DNA of 31,138 nucleotides from Oxalobacteraceae bacterium UBA4003 (GCA_002384815.1 DGBN01000033.1:1-31138), one strand, 5' to 3'. Numbered from the stretch's first letter, positions 1 to 8,694 are shown. The notes: a model not told the origin generated them from the letters alone. Made by a program: numbers and translations.

Positions 1-107
1 ATGAGGATATTGGCCAGAATCGGCAATGTGTGCCGACGCTCGACAATACCACTCACAATCTGCAGCGGACGCAACAGCGCGTCTCGTTGGGTTTTGACCA
101 ATTGCAT
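1..107 (-). CDS. dnaN: DNA polymerase III beta subunit (sliding clamp), N-terminal fragment
   Basis: This is the 5' end of dnaN, which runs off the left edge of the window. The first 35 codons are visible and begin MQLVKTQRDALLRPL, continuing with IVERRHTLPILAN, which is typical of the first domain of the bacterial beta clamp. The clamp is a ring-shaped homodimer that holds DNA polymerase III on DNA. The ATG is the complement of 105-107. Lying downstream of dnaA on the same strand is the usual dnaA-dnaN order. The two genes are separated by about 360 bases that carry the probable origin, so dnaN may have its own promoter there. Identity is secure from the N-terminus and the gene order, although only about a tenth of the protein is present. 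Confidence 0.9.
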   Translation of the reverse strand, partial: MQLVKTQRDALLRPLQIVSGIVERRHTLPILANIL

Positions 108-464
108 AGTTAGATCCTTATCGATGGTTAAACGGATGCGGTATTCATTATTGCCCGCGCGCCAGACGCAATCTGCAACTTGCCTCGCTAGACGACAACG
201 CCAAGACGCGGCCAGTCAGAATTTTTGGCTGGCTTTTCATCCATCCCTTACGTCTACATACCGGATGAAAATACCGCTATTTTTTATTGAACCTGCCTGA
301 CAATAACACCCCGTATTTTGACAGAAAGACCCGCCAAAAACCCGGTTCTGCACTATTTTGTCCTGCTTCTTTCCAGCTTCTTACTTATCCACCTGATATC
401 CACCACTTATCCCAAGGATATCCACAAAGTTATCCACAGGATGATAGGCAGTGGGTTTTGATCA
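108..464. other. oriC: Probable oriC: dnaA-dnaN intergenic region with DnaA-box array
   Basis: This gene-free stretch lies between the end of dnaA and the start of dnaN. It holds five nonamers resembling the DnaA box TTATCCACA, all in one orientation, starting at 385 (TTATCCACC), 396 (ATATCCACC), 407 (TTATCCCAA), 418 (ATATCCACA) and 430 (TTATCCACA, perfect). The starts are 11, 11, 11 and 12 bases apart, about one helical turn. AT-rich runs lie on the dnaN side, around 216-230, 265-295 and 308-322, and could be the unwinding element. Origins next to dnaA are common in bacteria, so an origin is a good inference, but GC skew could not be computed on this window. Confidence 0.75.
385..438 (+). 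repeat. Helically phased array of five DnaA boxes
   Basis: Five DnaA-box-like 9-mers follow one another with only 2-3 bases between them: 385-393, 396-404, 407-415, 418-426 and 430-438. Only the last matches the consensus fully; the second and fourth begin ATATCC and the third ends in CAA. The constant orientation and 11-base period would put every bound DnaA protomer on one face of the helix, as expected for a nucleating filament. The array ends 26 bases before the dnaA stop codon. Confidence 0.8.
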
Positions 465-1847
465 TCAGCCCTTCAGGGTTTGCTCCAGCACATGCAATTC
501 ATGATTGCATTCCGGACTCTTGCCCCTGTCGGCGGCGATCTTGCGTACCGCATGCAAAACCGTCGTATGGTCACGTCCGCCGAACAGTTCACCGATTTCC
601 GGCAGGCTTTTTTGCGTTAATTCCTTGGCCAGGTACATCGCAATCTGGCGCGGCCGGGCAATATTTGCCGGACGCTTTTTAGAGTACATATCAGCAACTT
701 TTATGTTGAAAAAGTCGGCCACGGTTTTCTGGATATTCTCCACTGAAATCTGCCTGTTCTGCACCGACAATAAATCTTTTAGTGCATCCTTGACAACTTC
801 AATCGTGATGTCTTTGCCGTGGAAACGGGAGTAAGCAAGAATCTTGCGCAGCGCACCCTCAAGCTCACGCACGTTGGAACGTAAATGTTTGGCAACAAAA
901 AAGGCTACGTCGTCGGAGAAGGTCACGCCTTCCTGCACCGCTTTCTTGAGCAGAATGGCAACCCGCATTTCCAGTTCCGGCGGCTCGACGGCGACCGTCA
1001 AACCCGAATCGAAACGTGAAATCAGGCGATCGTCCATGCCGGTGATCTCTTTTGGATAAGTGTCGCTGGTGATGATGATCTGTTTCTTGGCTGCAATCAA
1101 AGCTTCAAACGCGTAGAAGAATTCTTCCTGCGTGCGGCTCTTGCCGCCAAAGAATTGAATGTCGTCAATCAGCAACAGATCAAGTGAGTGATAGTAGCGC
1201 TTGAAATCGTCAAAACCCTTGCGCTGGTAAGCAGTCACTACGTCTCTAACGTACTGTTCTGCGTGGATGTAGCGTATCTTGACGTTGGGATTGTCGGCCA
1301 GCACCTGATTGCCGATGGCGTGGATCAAATGGGTTTTACCCAGACCGACGCCGCCATACAGGAACAGCGGATTGTACGAACTGCCGGGATTATTGGCGAC
1401 CTGGATCGCTGCCGCACGCGCCAGCTGGTTGGCCTTGCCGGTAACGAAACTGTCGAATGTCAGCGCTGTATTAATACGGCTTTGATCGCGACGTGGCGTG
1501 TGATCGGCCGCATTCGATGGAATCGGTTCCAGCACATTGGAAGGCACGTCCTCCACCGGACCAGACGCAGCACTGGTTTGCGTCGCCGGTCTTCTGGCCG
1601 AGGCCAGACGCGGATCGAGCACGAATTGCACCTCGACCGGGGTTTCCCAAAACTGGGCAGCGAGGTTGGTGATGCGGCTGGCAAACTGGGTCTTCACCCA
1701 ATCGAGTTTGAAACGATTCGGCGCAGCAATCCGCAAGGTACCGTCCTCGTAATCGAGCGGCGCAAGCGGTTTGATCCACGCACTATATTGTTGAGGCGTC
1801 AATTCCTGCTCCAACTGGGCGGAACAGGTTTGCCAGAAATTTTCCAT
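465..1847 (-). CDS. dnaA: Chromosomal replication initiator protein DnaA
   Basis: DnaA is the AAA+ ATPase that binds DnaA boxes, melts oriC and loads the DnaB helicase. The 460-residue protein has the usual four parts. Domain I is at the N-terminus (MENFWQTCSAQLEQEL). A variable linker covers about 85-125. The ATPase domain has Walker A GGVGLGKT at 165-172 and Walker B LLLIDD at 224-229. The C-terminal DNA-binding domain carries the FGGRDHTTVLHA signature. Length is normal for proteobacteria. The ATG is at 1847. It diverges from rpmH and precedes dnaN, the classical origin arrangement. A perfect DnaA box at 1961-1969 lies upstream of a candidate promoter, which suggests the usual autoregulation. 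Confidence 0.98.
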   Translation of the reverse strand: MENFWQTCSAQLEQELTPQQYSAWIKPLAPLDYEDGTLRIAAPNRFKLDWVKTQFASRITNLAAQFWETPVEVQFVLDPRLASARRPATQTSAASGPVEDVPSNVLEPIPSNAADHTPRRDQSRINTALTFDSFVTGKANQLARAAAIQVANNPGSSYNPLFLYGGVGLGKTHLIHAIGNQVLADNPNVKIRYIHAEQYVRDVVTAYQRKGFDDFKRYYHSLDLLLIDDIQFFGGKSRTQEEFFYAFEALIAAKKQIIITSDTYPKEITGMDDRLISRFDSGLTVAVEPPELEMRVAILLKKAVQEGVTFSDDVAFFVAKHLRSNVRELEGALRKILAYSRFHGKDITIEVVKDALKDLLSVQNRQISVENIQKTVADFFNIKVADMYSKKRPANIARPRQIAMYLAKELTQKSLPEIGELFGGRDHTTVLHAVRKIAADRGKSPECNHELHVLEQTLKG

Positions 1848-1906
1848 TGAATCGTCTACTTGAATTGGTACAGGGTGATGCAGTGGCCGCCCTCGGGTGG
1901 TCTATT

Positions 1907-1934
1907 TATATACTTACGACATGCCACACGTGAA
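1907..1934 (-). promoter_or_regulatory. Candidate dnaA promoter
   Basis: On the minus strand, TTCACG (complement of 1929-1934) and TATATA (complement of 1907-1912) are separated by 16 bases. This resembles a sigma-70 promoter about 60 bases before the dnaA start. The -35 element is imperfect. Confidence 0.45.
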
Positions 1935-1960
1935 CCCTATTCTACCCGTGACGGACAAAG

Positions 1961-1969
1961 TTATCCACA
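1961..1969 (+). promoter_or_regulatory. DnaA box upstream of dnaA
   Basis: A perfect TTATCCACA nonamer lies 27 bases beyond the candidate dnaA -35 element. A single box in this place commonly mediates repression of dnaA by its own product; that role is inferred. Confidence 0.65.
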
Positions 1970-2032
1970 GGCCAGACGCTTATTTCATCAAGTAGTTATC
2001 GGGCCGCCAAGCAGCGTAATTGCGCTAAGTGA

Positions 2033-2062
2033 TTGACAGAGAAGTAGAAAATGCTGTCTAAT
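2033..2062 (+). promoter_or_regulatory. rpmH operon promoter
   Basis: A perfect -35 TTGACA (2033-2038) and a near-perfect -10 TCTAAT (2057-2062) are separated by 18 bases. This would start transcription near 2069 and serve rpmH-rnpA-yidD-yidC, as expected for a highly expressed ribosomal protein operon. Confidence 0.75.
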
Positions 2063-2192
2063 TCAGGGTTCACTACCCAGGGTGTTGGTATTTGTGTTGT
2101 CGCCGTTCGGCATCAGCATGCACCAGCTGCCAGAAACTTGGCGATGGGCGCGTGACTTCCGATTTTACTATTTGCCGATTAGCGAGACCACA

Positions 2193-2327
2193 ATGAAACG
2201 TACTTACCAACCTTCCGTCGTACGCCGCAAGCGCACTCATGGCTTCCGTGTCCGCATGGCAACCCGCGGTGGCCGCGCTGTGCTGAATGCACGTCGCGCC
2301 AAAGGCCGCAAACGCCTCGCTGCTTAA
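2193..2327 (+). CDS. rpmH: 50S ribosomal protein L34
   Basis: The 44-residue product begins MKRTYQPSVVRRKRTHGFR and ends RAKGRKRLAA, the almost invariant sequence of bacterial L34, a small basic protein of the large ribosomal subunit that contacts 23S rRNA. The frame is open further upstream, but L34 always starts at MKRTYQPS, so the ATG at 2193 is chosen and the upstream codons are leader. It is the first gene of the rpmH-rnpA-yidD-yidC cluster, nine bases before rnpA, behind a strong promoter at 2033-2062. The length and composition (about a third Arg or Lys) are normal. Confidence 0.98.
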   Translation: MKRTYQPSVVRRKRTHGFRVRMATRGGRAVLNARRAKGRKRLAA

Positions 2328-2336
2328 GCGAATGGC

Positions 2337-2747
2337 GTGACCGGCGATCGTTCGCTCGACTTTGCACGCGATCGGCGGATCGTTAAAACGGATGAATTTT
2401 CATCCGTTTTTCGTTTGCGACCCGTGTATCGTACTGCGCATTTTGTCCTCTACACGCGCCAGACTGATTTGCCGCATGCCCGTCTGGGCGTGGTTGCCGC
2501 GAAGCGCCTCGCGCCTCGCGCCGTGACACGTAATACGATCAAGCGCGTGACGCGTGAACTGTTTCGACAAACGGCATTGCCGTCCATCGATTGCATCGTC
2601 CGCCTGTCGCAGCCTGTCAATACGAAAAAAGGCCCCGCCACCACGGCCAGCCTGAAAGTCGCATTGCGGGAAGAATTGACTCGACTGTTTGCTTCACAAA
2701 GCCTGCAAAAGAATGTTTTGCAGCATTTGCCAGAGGGGCAAAAATGA
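2337..2747 (+). CDS. rnpA: Ribonuclease P protein component
   Basis: RnpA is the small basic protein that binds the RNase P RNA and helps it remove 5' leaders from pre-tRNAs. The 136-residue product contains the family signature around AAKRLAPRAVTRNTIKRVTR, including the RNxxKR motif of the RNA-binding helix. The start is GTG at 2337; the ATG just before it (2332) reads straight into a stop, so GTG is the only sensible choice. Its stop codon overlaps the yidD start in an ATGA arrangement, which indicates translational coupling. The RNase P RNA gene itself is not in the window. Confidence 0.95.
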   Translation: MTGDRSLDFARDRRIVKTDEFSSVFRLRPVYRTAHFVLYTRQTDLPHARLGVVAAKRLAPRAVTRNTIKRVTRELFRQTALPSIDCIVRLSQPVNTKKGPATTASLKVALREELTRLFASQSLQKNVLQHLPEGQK

Positions 2748-3010
2748 AGACCATTCTGTTATTGCTGGTGCGTGCCTACCAGTTGGGCCTGAGCCCCTTC
2801 CTCGGGCAGAATTGCCGTTTTTATCCAAGCTGCTCCGCCTATGCCTTTGAAGCAATTGGCGAGTATGGCGCCTTGAAGGGCAGTTTTCTGGCGACCAAAC
2901 GCCTGTGCAAATGTCATCCGTGGCATCCCGGCGGCGTTGATCCGGTACCCAAAAAATCGTCATCCGAAAAAACTTCTTCTACAACCGCTTGCGGTTGCGG
3001 CCATTCCTGA
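2744..3010 (+). CDS. yidD: Membrane protein insertion efficiency factor YidD
   Basis: YidD is a small peripheral inner-membrane protein that assists YidC and Sec in inserting membrane proteins. The 88-residue product starts MKTILLLLVRAYQLGLSPFL and has the family core CRFYPSCSAYAFEAI followed by RLCKCHPWHPGGVDPVP. The ATG at 2744 is preceded by GAGGGG at a good distance and overlaps the rnpA stop. A longer frame open from 2591 overlaps rnpA and is discarded. The C-terminal tail is short, Ser/Thr-rich and ends in CGCGHS, which is variable in this family. The rnpA-yidD-yidC order is strongly conserved. Confidence 0.95.
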   Translation: MKTILLLLVRAYQLGLSPFLGQNCRFYPSCSAYAFEAIGEYGALKGSFLATKRLCKCHPWHPGGVDPVPKKSSSEKTSSTTACGCGHS

Positions 3011-3028
3011 TTACTGATTAAGACACTT

Positions 3029-4750
3029 ATGGATATCAAACGTACCGTTCTGTGGGTTATTTTCTCGTTTTCGCTGTTGATGCTATGGGATAACTACAAT
3101 CGTTATACCGGCAAACCATCGATTTTCTTCGACACCACGACCACACAAACAGCCGCGACACCTGCGACACCCGCCACTACGGACGACCATGCCGCCAAGG
3201 CAACTGCCGACGTTCCAACCGCTAGCGCAAGCAACACCGGCACTACGGGCGCGGGCGTACCAGCCGGCGTTATCGCACCGGCCAAAAGTGAAGTAATCAC
3301 GATTACAACCGATCTGATGAAGATCGATATCGATACCGCAGGCGGTGAGATCCGTCGCCTGGAATTGCTCAAGCATCATGAAAGCGGCGATGAAAGCAAG
3401 AATGTCGTGCTGTTCGACGCCACTGCACAACACACGTATCTGGGCCAGACCGGCCTGATCGGCGGCACGTATCCAAATCACAAATCGATGTTTACGCCAG
3501 TGCCAGGCGCACGTGCGCTGGACAGTGGCGATCAAATACAACTGGTGCTGCAATCCGAACAGCACGGTGTGAAGCTGATCAAAACGTTTACGTTCAAACG
3601 CGGTGAATACAAAGTCGATCTGAAACACGATGTCGTCAACAATACCGGCGCACCGATTTCACCATCGCTGTATCTGCAATTGGTACGTGACGGCGCTTCG
3701 CTCGACGGCGGCTCGATGTTCATGGCAGGCACCTTCACGGGCCCGGCAATTTACACCGAGATCGGCAAATTCCAGAAAGTGTCTTTCGATGAGATCGAAA
3801 AAGGCAAGAGCGACCACGCGGTGAAAGCCGACAACGGCTGGATCTCCATCGTGCAGCATTACTTCGTATCGGCTTTCGTGCCGACCGGCGATGCCACGCG
3901 CGAATTCTTCACCAAGAAACTGGCCACCAATCTGTACGCCGTCGGCACCATCCTGCCTATGGGTACCGTAGCACCGGGTGCCACTGCATCGATGGATGCC
4001 ACACTGTATTCAGGTCCGCAAGAATCCAAACGCCTGGAGGCAGTCGCCGAAGGCTTTGACCTGGTCAAGGATTATGGCTGGCTGACGATTATCGCCAAGC
4101 CTATTTTCTGGCTGATGATGCAGATCCACCAAATCCTCGGCAACTGGGGCTGGACCATTATCGTTCTGACGATTGCGATCAAGCTTGCATTCTTCCCATT
4201 GTCGGCAGCAGGTTATCGCAGCATGGCGAAGATGAAACTGGTCACACCCAAGATGACCGACATCCGTACGCGCTTCAAAGGTGAGCCGCAAAAAATGAAT
4301 GCGGCGATGATGGAGCTGTACAAGAAAGAGAAGATCAATCCGATCGGCGGCTGCTTCCCGATGCTGGTGCAAATTCCGGTCTTCATTTCGCTGTACTGGG
4401 TCTTGCTGGCCAGCGTGGAAATTCGCAATGCGCCATGGCTGTGGGTGCAGGATCTGGCCTCGCCTGACGTTTTGTTCGGCGCGTACAACATTTTCGGCTT
4501 CCATCTGACGATAGGTATCCTGCCGATTCTGATGGCGGTCTCGATGTTCATCCAGACCAAGCTGAATCCGACGCCGCCGGATCCGATTCAAGCCAAGATC
4601 ATGATGTGGATGCCGGTCGCGTTCTCGATCATGTTCTTCTTCTTCCCTGCAGGCCTCGTGCTGTACTGGGTAGTCAACAACATCCTGTCGATTGCACAGC
4701 AGTGGTTTATCAATGAAAAACTGATGGGTGGCAGCAAAGCAGCAAACTAA
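3029..4750 (+). CDS. yidC: Membrane protein insertase YidC (Oxa1 family)
   Basis: YidC inserts and folds inner-membrane proteins, alone or with SecYEG. The 573-residue product has the Gram-negative layout. An N-terminal membrane anchor is at about 6-20. A Thr/Ala-rich low-complexity linker follows at about 35-85 and then a large periplasmic beta domain to about 350. The conserved C-terminal insertase core has several membrane segments at about 360-560, including GGCFPMLVQIPVFISLYWVL and PAGLVLYWVVNNILSIAQQW. The length is normal for betaproteobacteria. It starts 18 bases after yidD and is followed by a terminator at 4787-4816. No strong ribosome site precedes the ATG, so coupling to yidD is likely. 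Confidence 0.97.
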   Translation: MDIKRTVLWVIFSFSLLMLWDNYNRYTGKPSIFFDTTTTQTAATPATPATTDDHAAKATADVPTASASNTGTTGAGVPAGVIAPAKSEVITITTDLMKIDIDTAGGEIRRLELLKHHESGDESKNVVLFDATAQHTYLGQTGLIGGTYPNHKSMFTPVPGARALDSGDQIQLVLQSEQHGVKLIKTFTFKRGEYKVDLKHDVVNNTGAPISPSLYLQLVRDGASLDGGSMFMAGTFTGPAIYTEIGKFQKVSFDEIEKGKSDHAVKADNGWISIVQHYFVSAFVPTGDATREFFTKKLATNLYAVGTILPMGTVAPGATASMDATLYSGPQESKRLEAVAEGFDLVKDYGWLTIIAKPIFWLMMQIHQILGNWGWTIIVLTIAIKLAFFPLSAAGYRSMAKMKLVTPKMTDIRTRFKGEPQKMNAAMMELYKKEKINPIGGCFPMLVQIPVFISLYWVLLASVEIRNAPWLWVQDLASPDVLFGAYNIFGFHLTIGILPILMAVSMFIQTKLNPTPPDPIQAKIMMWMPVAFSIMFFFFPAGLVLYWVVNNILSIAQQWFINEKLMGGSKAAN

Positions 4751-4786
4751 GTTTTTGTCAGCCCAGCGGTAACGCGTTGTTACCTC

Positions 4787-4816
4787 AAAAAGCCCGTGCA
4801 TTTACACGGGCTTTTT
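4787..4816 (+). terminator. Rho-independent terminator after yidC
   Basis: A 12-base-pair stem, AAAAAGCCCGTG paired with CACGGGCTTTTT around a six-base loop, ends in five Ts. A smaller stem GGTAAC/GTTACC (4768-4784) lies just before it. It closes the rpmH-yidC operon and separates it from mnmE. Confidence 0.85.
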
Positions 4817-4854
4817 GTTGCGCTCACCATTCAAACCGTTTATAAATTACACAC

Positions 4855-6255
4855 ATGACATTTGACTCTTCCCCTATCGCAGCAATCGCTACCGCACCTG
4901 GTCGCGGCGGCATCGGCGTCGTACGCGTCTCCGGCAAAAATCTTTCCAGTGTGATGACCGCGGTATGCGGCGCGAACAAGGGTTCATCCCTGCAAGCGCG
5001 TCATGCCACGTATCTCGACTTTCTCAACACGGATGGCAGCGTCATCGATCAAGGCCTCGCCATTTATTTCAAGGCACCGCATTCCTATACCGGTGAAGAC
5101 GTATTGGAATTGCAGGGTCACGGCGGCCCTGTCGTCCTGCAAATGCTGCTGTCGCGCTGCCTTGAAGCAGGTGCCGGCATTGGTTTGCGGATGGCACAGC
5201 CAGGTGAATTCACGCATCGCGCCTTCCTGAACGACAAGCTGGATCTGGCGCAGGCGGAAGGCGTCATCGATTTGATCGAGGCATCGACCGAAGCCGCCGC
5301 CAAGTCGGCATCGCAATCGCTGTCGGGCGCATTCTCCAAAACCATACAGGAACTGGTCGACAAGATCACCAACCTGCGCATGCTGGTGGAAGCAACACTG
5401 GATTTTCCGGAAGAAGAAATCGATTTTCTGGAAAAATCGGATGCGCGCGGCCAGCTCAATAATATCCGAGAAGCATTGCAACGCGTATTCGGCCAGGCCG
5501 CTCAGGGCGCGCTGTTGCGCGACGGCTTGAACATCGTGCTGGCCGGGCAGCCGAATGTCGGCAAATCCTCGCTACTGAACGCACTGGCCGGCAGCGACGT
5601 CGCCATCGTCACCCCTATCGCCGGCACCACACGCGACAAGGTAATCGAGACCATACAAATCGAAGGCATTCCGGTCAATGTAATCGACACTGCCGGCATC
5701 CGCGATGCCGCCGATGCCGGTGATGAAGTCGAGCGCATCGGTATAGAACGCACCTGGGCTGCGGTGCAAACGGCCGACGTCATCATTCACATGCTCGACG
5801 CCAGCCGTGGCCCGACGCGTGCAGACGAGCAGATCACCGAACGCTTTCCGCCCAATGTGCCGGTCATGCGCATCTGGAACAAGATCGATCTTTCCGGCCA
5901 CCGCCCGGCAATCGATCGCATGCCGGATGCCACGCATATCTATTTGTCCGCTACCGATTTGCTGGGCATGGATTTATTGCGCGGCGAGTTGCTGCACCTG
6001 GTCGGCTGGCAGCAAACCGGCGAGTCGCTCTACCTCGCGCGTGAACGTCATCTGATTGCATTGAAATCGGCACACGGCCATCTGGAAATGGCCGCGCAAC
6101 ACGCCGCTCATGATAACGAAGCCACCGATCCGGCTCTCGATTTGTTTGCCGAAGAATTACGACTCGCGCAAGATCGCTTGAGCAGCATCACCGGCGAATT
6201 TACCTCGGACGATTTGCTCGGCGTGATCTTCAGCCGCTTTTGTATAGGCAAGTGA
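4855..6255 (+). CDS. mnmE: tRNA uridine-5-carboxymethylaminomethyl(34) synthesis GTPase MnmE
   Basis: MnmE (TrmE) works with MnmG to modify the wobble uridine of certain tRNAs, using a folate one-carbon unit and GTP hydrolysis. The 466-residue product has the N-terminal folate-binding domain (APGRGGIGVVRVSG near 14-27). A helical domain encloses a Ras-like G domain with P-loop GQPNVGKS at 231-238, switch GTTRD at 257-261, DTAG at 278-281 and a later NKID motif. It ends in the invariant CIGK, whose cysteine (463) is catalytic in the family. The length is normal. It follows yidC, a conserved order in proteobacteria, but is separated from it by a terminator. Confidence 0.97.
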   Translation: MTFDSSPIAAIATAPGRGGIGVVRVSGKNLSSVMTAVCGANKGSSLQARHATYLDFLNTDGSVIDQGLAIYFKAPHSYTGEDVLELQGHGGPVVLQMLLSRCLEAGAGIGLRMAQPGEFTHRAFLNDKLDLAQAEGVIDLIEASTEAAAKSASQSLSGAFSKTIQELVDKITNLRMLVEATLDFPEEEIDFLEKSDARGQLNNIREALQRVFGQAAQGALLRDGLNIVLAGQPNVGKSSLLNALAGSDVAIVTPIAGTTRDKVIETIQIEGIPVNVIDTAGIRDAADAGDEVERIGIERTWAAVQTADVIIHMLDASRGPTRADEQITERFPPNVPVMRIWNKIDLSGHRPAIDRMPDATHIYLSATDLLGMDLLRGELLHLVGWQQTGESLYLARERHLIALKSAHGHLEMAAQHAAHDNEATDPALDLFAEELRLAQDRLSSITGEFTSDDLLGVIFSRFCIGK

Positions 6256-6280
6256 TTTTGCTTTTGAAACGGTCGCTTGA

Positions 6281-6315
6281 AAAACCTGAAGCAGACAGTC
6301 AATTTGTCAGGTTTT
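6281..6315 (+). terminator. Terminator-like hairpin after mnmE
   Basis: AAAACCTGA (6281-6289) pairs with TCAGGTTTT (6307-6315) around a 17-base loop, 25 bases after the mnmE stop. The T run is short (four), so termination may be incomplete. Confidence 0.55.
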
Positions 6316-6404
6316 CCCGCAACAAAAACTCAATGTGTCTATCGATAGTAAACTTGCCGGTCGACGCATTGAATTTCCCTTACACCGCCACGTAGCTCAA
6401 GACC

Positions 6405-8633
6405 ATGTCCAACAACTCAAAAATCATCTACACCCTCACTGACGAAGCGCCTGCGCTGGCGACTTACTCACTGCTGCCTATCGTCGAAGCGTTCACCCGC
6501 TCATCCGGCATTGCGGTGGAAACGCGTGATATTTCTTTGGCGGGCCGCATGCTTGCCGCCTTTCCCGACGTCCTCGACGACAGGCAGAAAATTGCACCGG
6601 CGCTGGCCGAACTCGGCGAGCTGGCCACCACACCGGAAGCCAACATCATCAAGTTGCCGAACATCAGCGCATCGATTCCGCAATTGAAAGCGGCCATCAA
6701 GGAATTGCAGCAACAGGGTTACAAGCTGCCCGAATATCCGGACGATGCGAAAACCGATGCGGAGCGTGATGCCAAGGCGCGTTACGACAAGATCAAGGGC
6801 AGTGCGGTCAATCCGGTTCTGCGTGAAGGCAACTCCGATCGTCGCGCACCGCTGTCAGTAAAAAACTATGCGCGCAAACATCCGCACAAGATGGGTGCAT
6901 GGACTGCCAATTCAAAATCGCATGTCGCACACATGGATAAGGGTGATTTTTACGGTAGTGAAAAATCGGCACTGATCGCCGAAACCGGCAATGTGAAGAT
7001 AGAACTGACAGCAGCCGACGGCAGCAAAACCGTCTTGAAGGAAAAGACCGCGGTCAAAGCCGGCGAGATCATCGATGCAGCCGTATTGAGCCGCAATGCA
7101 TTACGTGCTTTCCTCGCCACGCAAATCGCCGATGCGAAGGCGAAGAACGTATTGTTCTCCGTACATCTGAAAGCAACAATGATGAAGGTATCCGATCCGA
7201 TCATTTTCGGTCAGGTCGTCGCGGTGTACTACGAAGATGTACTGAGCAAGTATGCAGATGCATTGAAACAGGTCGGCTTCGATCCGAACAATGGCATCGG
7301 CGATTTATACGCACGCATCAAGACGCTGCCTGCAGATACGCAAGCTGCGATAAGCGCAGATATCCAGGCGCTGTATGCACGCAGCGCGCCACTGGCGATG
7401 GTGAACTCTGATAAAGGCATCACCAATCTGCACGTCCCTAGTGATGTGATCGTCGATGCATCCATGCCGGCGATGATTCGTGATTCCGGCAAGATGTGGA
7501 ATACCGCCGGCGAACTGCAGGATACCAAGGCCGTGATTCCCGATCGCTGCTACGCCGGCATTTACCAGGTCGTGATCGACGATTGCAAACAAAATGGTCC
7601 TTTCGATCCGGTCACGATGGGCAGTGTGCCTAACGTCGGTTTGATGGCGCAAGCGGCTGAAGAATATGGCTCGCACGACAAGACCTTCCAGATCGCTGCT
7701 GATGGCGTGGTCAGTGTCACCGATGCAAGCGGCAAAGTATTGATCGAGCAGAAAGTCGAAGCAGGCGATCTGTTCCGAATGTGCCAGACCAAAGACGCAT
7801 CGATACAGGATTGGGTCAAACTCACCGTCAATCGTGCACGCGCAAGCGATACGCCGGCCGTATTCTGGCTGGATGCACAACGCGCGCACGATGCGCAGAT
7901 CATCGCCAAGGTAAATGTTTATTTGAAAGACCACGATACCGCAGGACTTGATCTGCGCATCCTGTCGCCGGTCGATGCCACGCGCCTCACGCTGGAACGC
8001 ATACGCGCCGGCAAGGACACGATTTCGGTCACTGGCAATGTATTGCGCGATTACCTGACGGATCTGTTCCCGATTCTGGAACTGGGCACCAGCGCAAAGA
8101 TGCTGTCCATCGTGCCTTTGATGGCGGGTGGCGGCTTGTTCGAAACAGGTGCCGGCGGCTCGGCACCCAAACACGTGCAGCAGTTTGTCGAAGAAGACTT
8201 TCTGCGTTGGGATTCACTCGGCGAATTCATGGCACTGGCTGCGTCGCTGGAACACCTCGCTCAGGTAAACAAAAATGCCAAGGCATTGGTGCTGGCAAAA
8301 GCGCTGGATCAGGCCACCGGCAAATTCCTCGATACCAACAAGTCGCCAGAGCGCAAAGTCGGCGGCCTGGACAATCGCGGCAGCCACTTCTACCTCGCGT
8401 TGTACTGGGCGCAAGCCTTGGCGGAACAAACCGAAGATGCCGCATTGCAGGCACACTTCACAGCGCCGGCAAAAGCGCTGACCGATAATGAAGCAGCGAT
8501 CGTGGCTGAATTAAAAGCAGCACAAGGCAAGGCCGTCGATATCGGTGGTTACTATCATCCGGACACGACCAAAACCAGCCAGGCCATGCGTCCCAGCAAA
8601 ACCCTGAATCAGGTGCTCAACAGCATCGCCTGA
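6405..8633 (+). CDS. icd: Isocitrate dehydrogenase, NADP-dependent, monomeric type
   Basis: This enzyme oxidises isocitrate to 2-oxoglutarate and CO2 with NADP in the citric acid cycle. The 742-residue product is the large monomeric form (usually about 740 residues), which is unrelated in size to the 45-kDa homodimeric enzyme. Family blocks seen are YTLTDEAPALATYSLLPI near the N-terminus, EGNSDRRAPLSVKNYARKHP (substrate-binding region), NSDKGITNLHVPSDVIVDAS in the middle, and DNRGSHFYLALYWAQALAEQ near the C-terminus. The ATG at 6405 gives the standard N-terminus; the ribosome site before it is weak. It stands alone between terminators. Two hairpins lie downstream (8646-8681 and 8695-8731). 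Confidence 0.97.
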   Translation: MSNNSKIIYTLTDEAPALATYSLLPIVEAFTRSSGIAVETRDISLAGRMLAAFPDVLDDRQKIAPALAELGELATTPEANIIKLPNISASIPQLKAAIKELQQQGYKLPEYPDDAKTDAERDAKARYDKIKGSAVNPVLREGNSDRRAPLSVKNYARKHPHKMGAWTANSKSHVAHMDKGDFYGSEKSALIAETGNVKIELTAADGSKTVLKEKTAVKAGEIIDAAVLSRNALRAFLATQIADAKAKNVLFSVHLKATMMKVSDPIIFGQVVAVYYEDVLSKYADALKQVGFDPNNGIGDLYARIKTLPADTQAAISADIQALYARSAPLAMVNSDKGITNLHVPSDVIVDASMPAMIRDSGKMWNTAGELQDTKAVIPDRCYAGIYQVVIDDCKQNGPFDPVTMGSVPNVGLMAQAAEEYGSHDKTFQIAADGVVSVTDASGKVLIEQKVEAGDLFRMCQTKDASIQDWVKLTVNRARASDTPAVFWLDAQRAHDAQIIAKVNVYLKDHDTAGLDLRILSPVDATRLTLERIRAGKDTISVTGNVLRDYLTDLFPILELGTSAKMLSIVPLMAGGGLFETGAGGSAPKHVQQFVEEDFLRWDSLGEFMALAASLEHLAQVNKNAKALVLAKALDQATGKFLDTNKSPERKVGGLDNRGSHFYLALYWAQALAEQTEDAALQAHFTAPAKALTDNEAAIVAELKAAQGKAVDIGGYYHPDTTKTSQAMRPSKTLNQVLNSIA

Positions 8634-8645
8634 TTCAGGAACCGC

Positions 8646-8681
8646 TATGCCAACCCCGGGTAACAGCCCGGCGTTGGCATA
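8646..8681 (+). repeat. Long hairpin after icd
   Basis: TATGCCAAC (8646-8654) pairs with GTTGGCATA (8673-8681). Inside it CCGGG (8656-8660) pairs with CCCGG (8667-8671) after one C-C mismatch. There is no T run, so this is more likely an mRNA 3'-end stabiliser or a pause hairpin than a terminator. Confidence 0.65.
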
Positions 8682-8694
8682 ATCCAAGACGATG

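Larger units (their letters stand above)
1848..2192. other. dnaA-rpmH divergent intergenic region
   Basis: This 345-base gap separates two divergent operons and holds no convincing gene. It contains the candidate dnaA promoter (minus strand), one perfect DnaA box (1961-1969) and a strong rpmH promoter (plus strand). The rpmH transcript would have an untranslated leader of about 120 bases. A reading frame that enters this leader in the rpmH frame has no start as convincing as the L34 start itself. Confidence 0.7.

Noticed and set aside
1471..1779. Antisense and shifted frames inside dnaA and other long genes
   Set aside because: They are shadow frames of strongly supported genes and show no independent signals.
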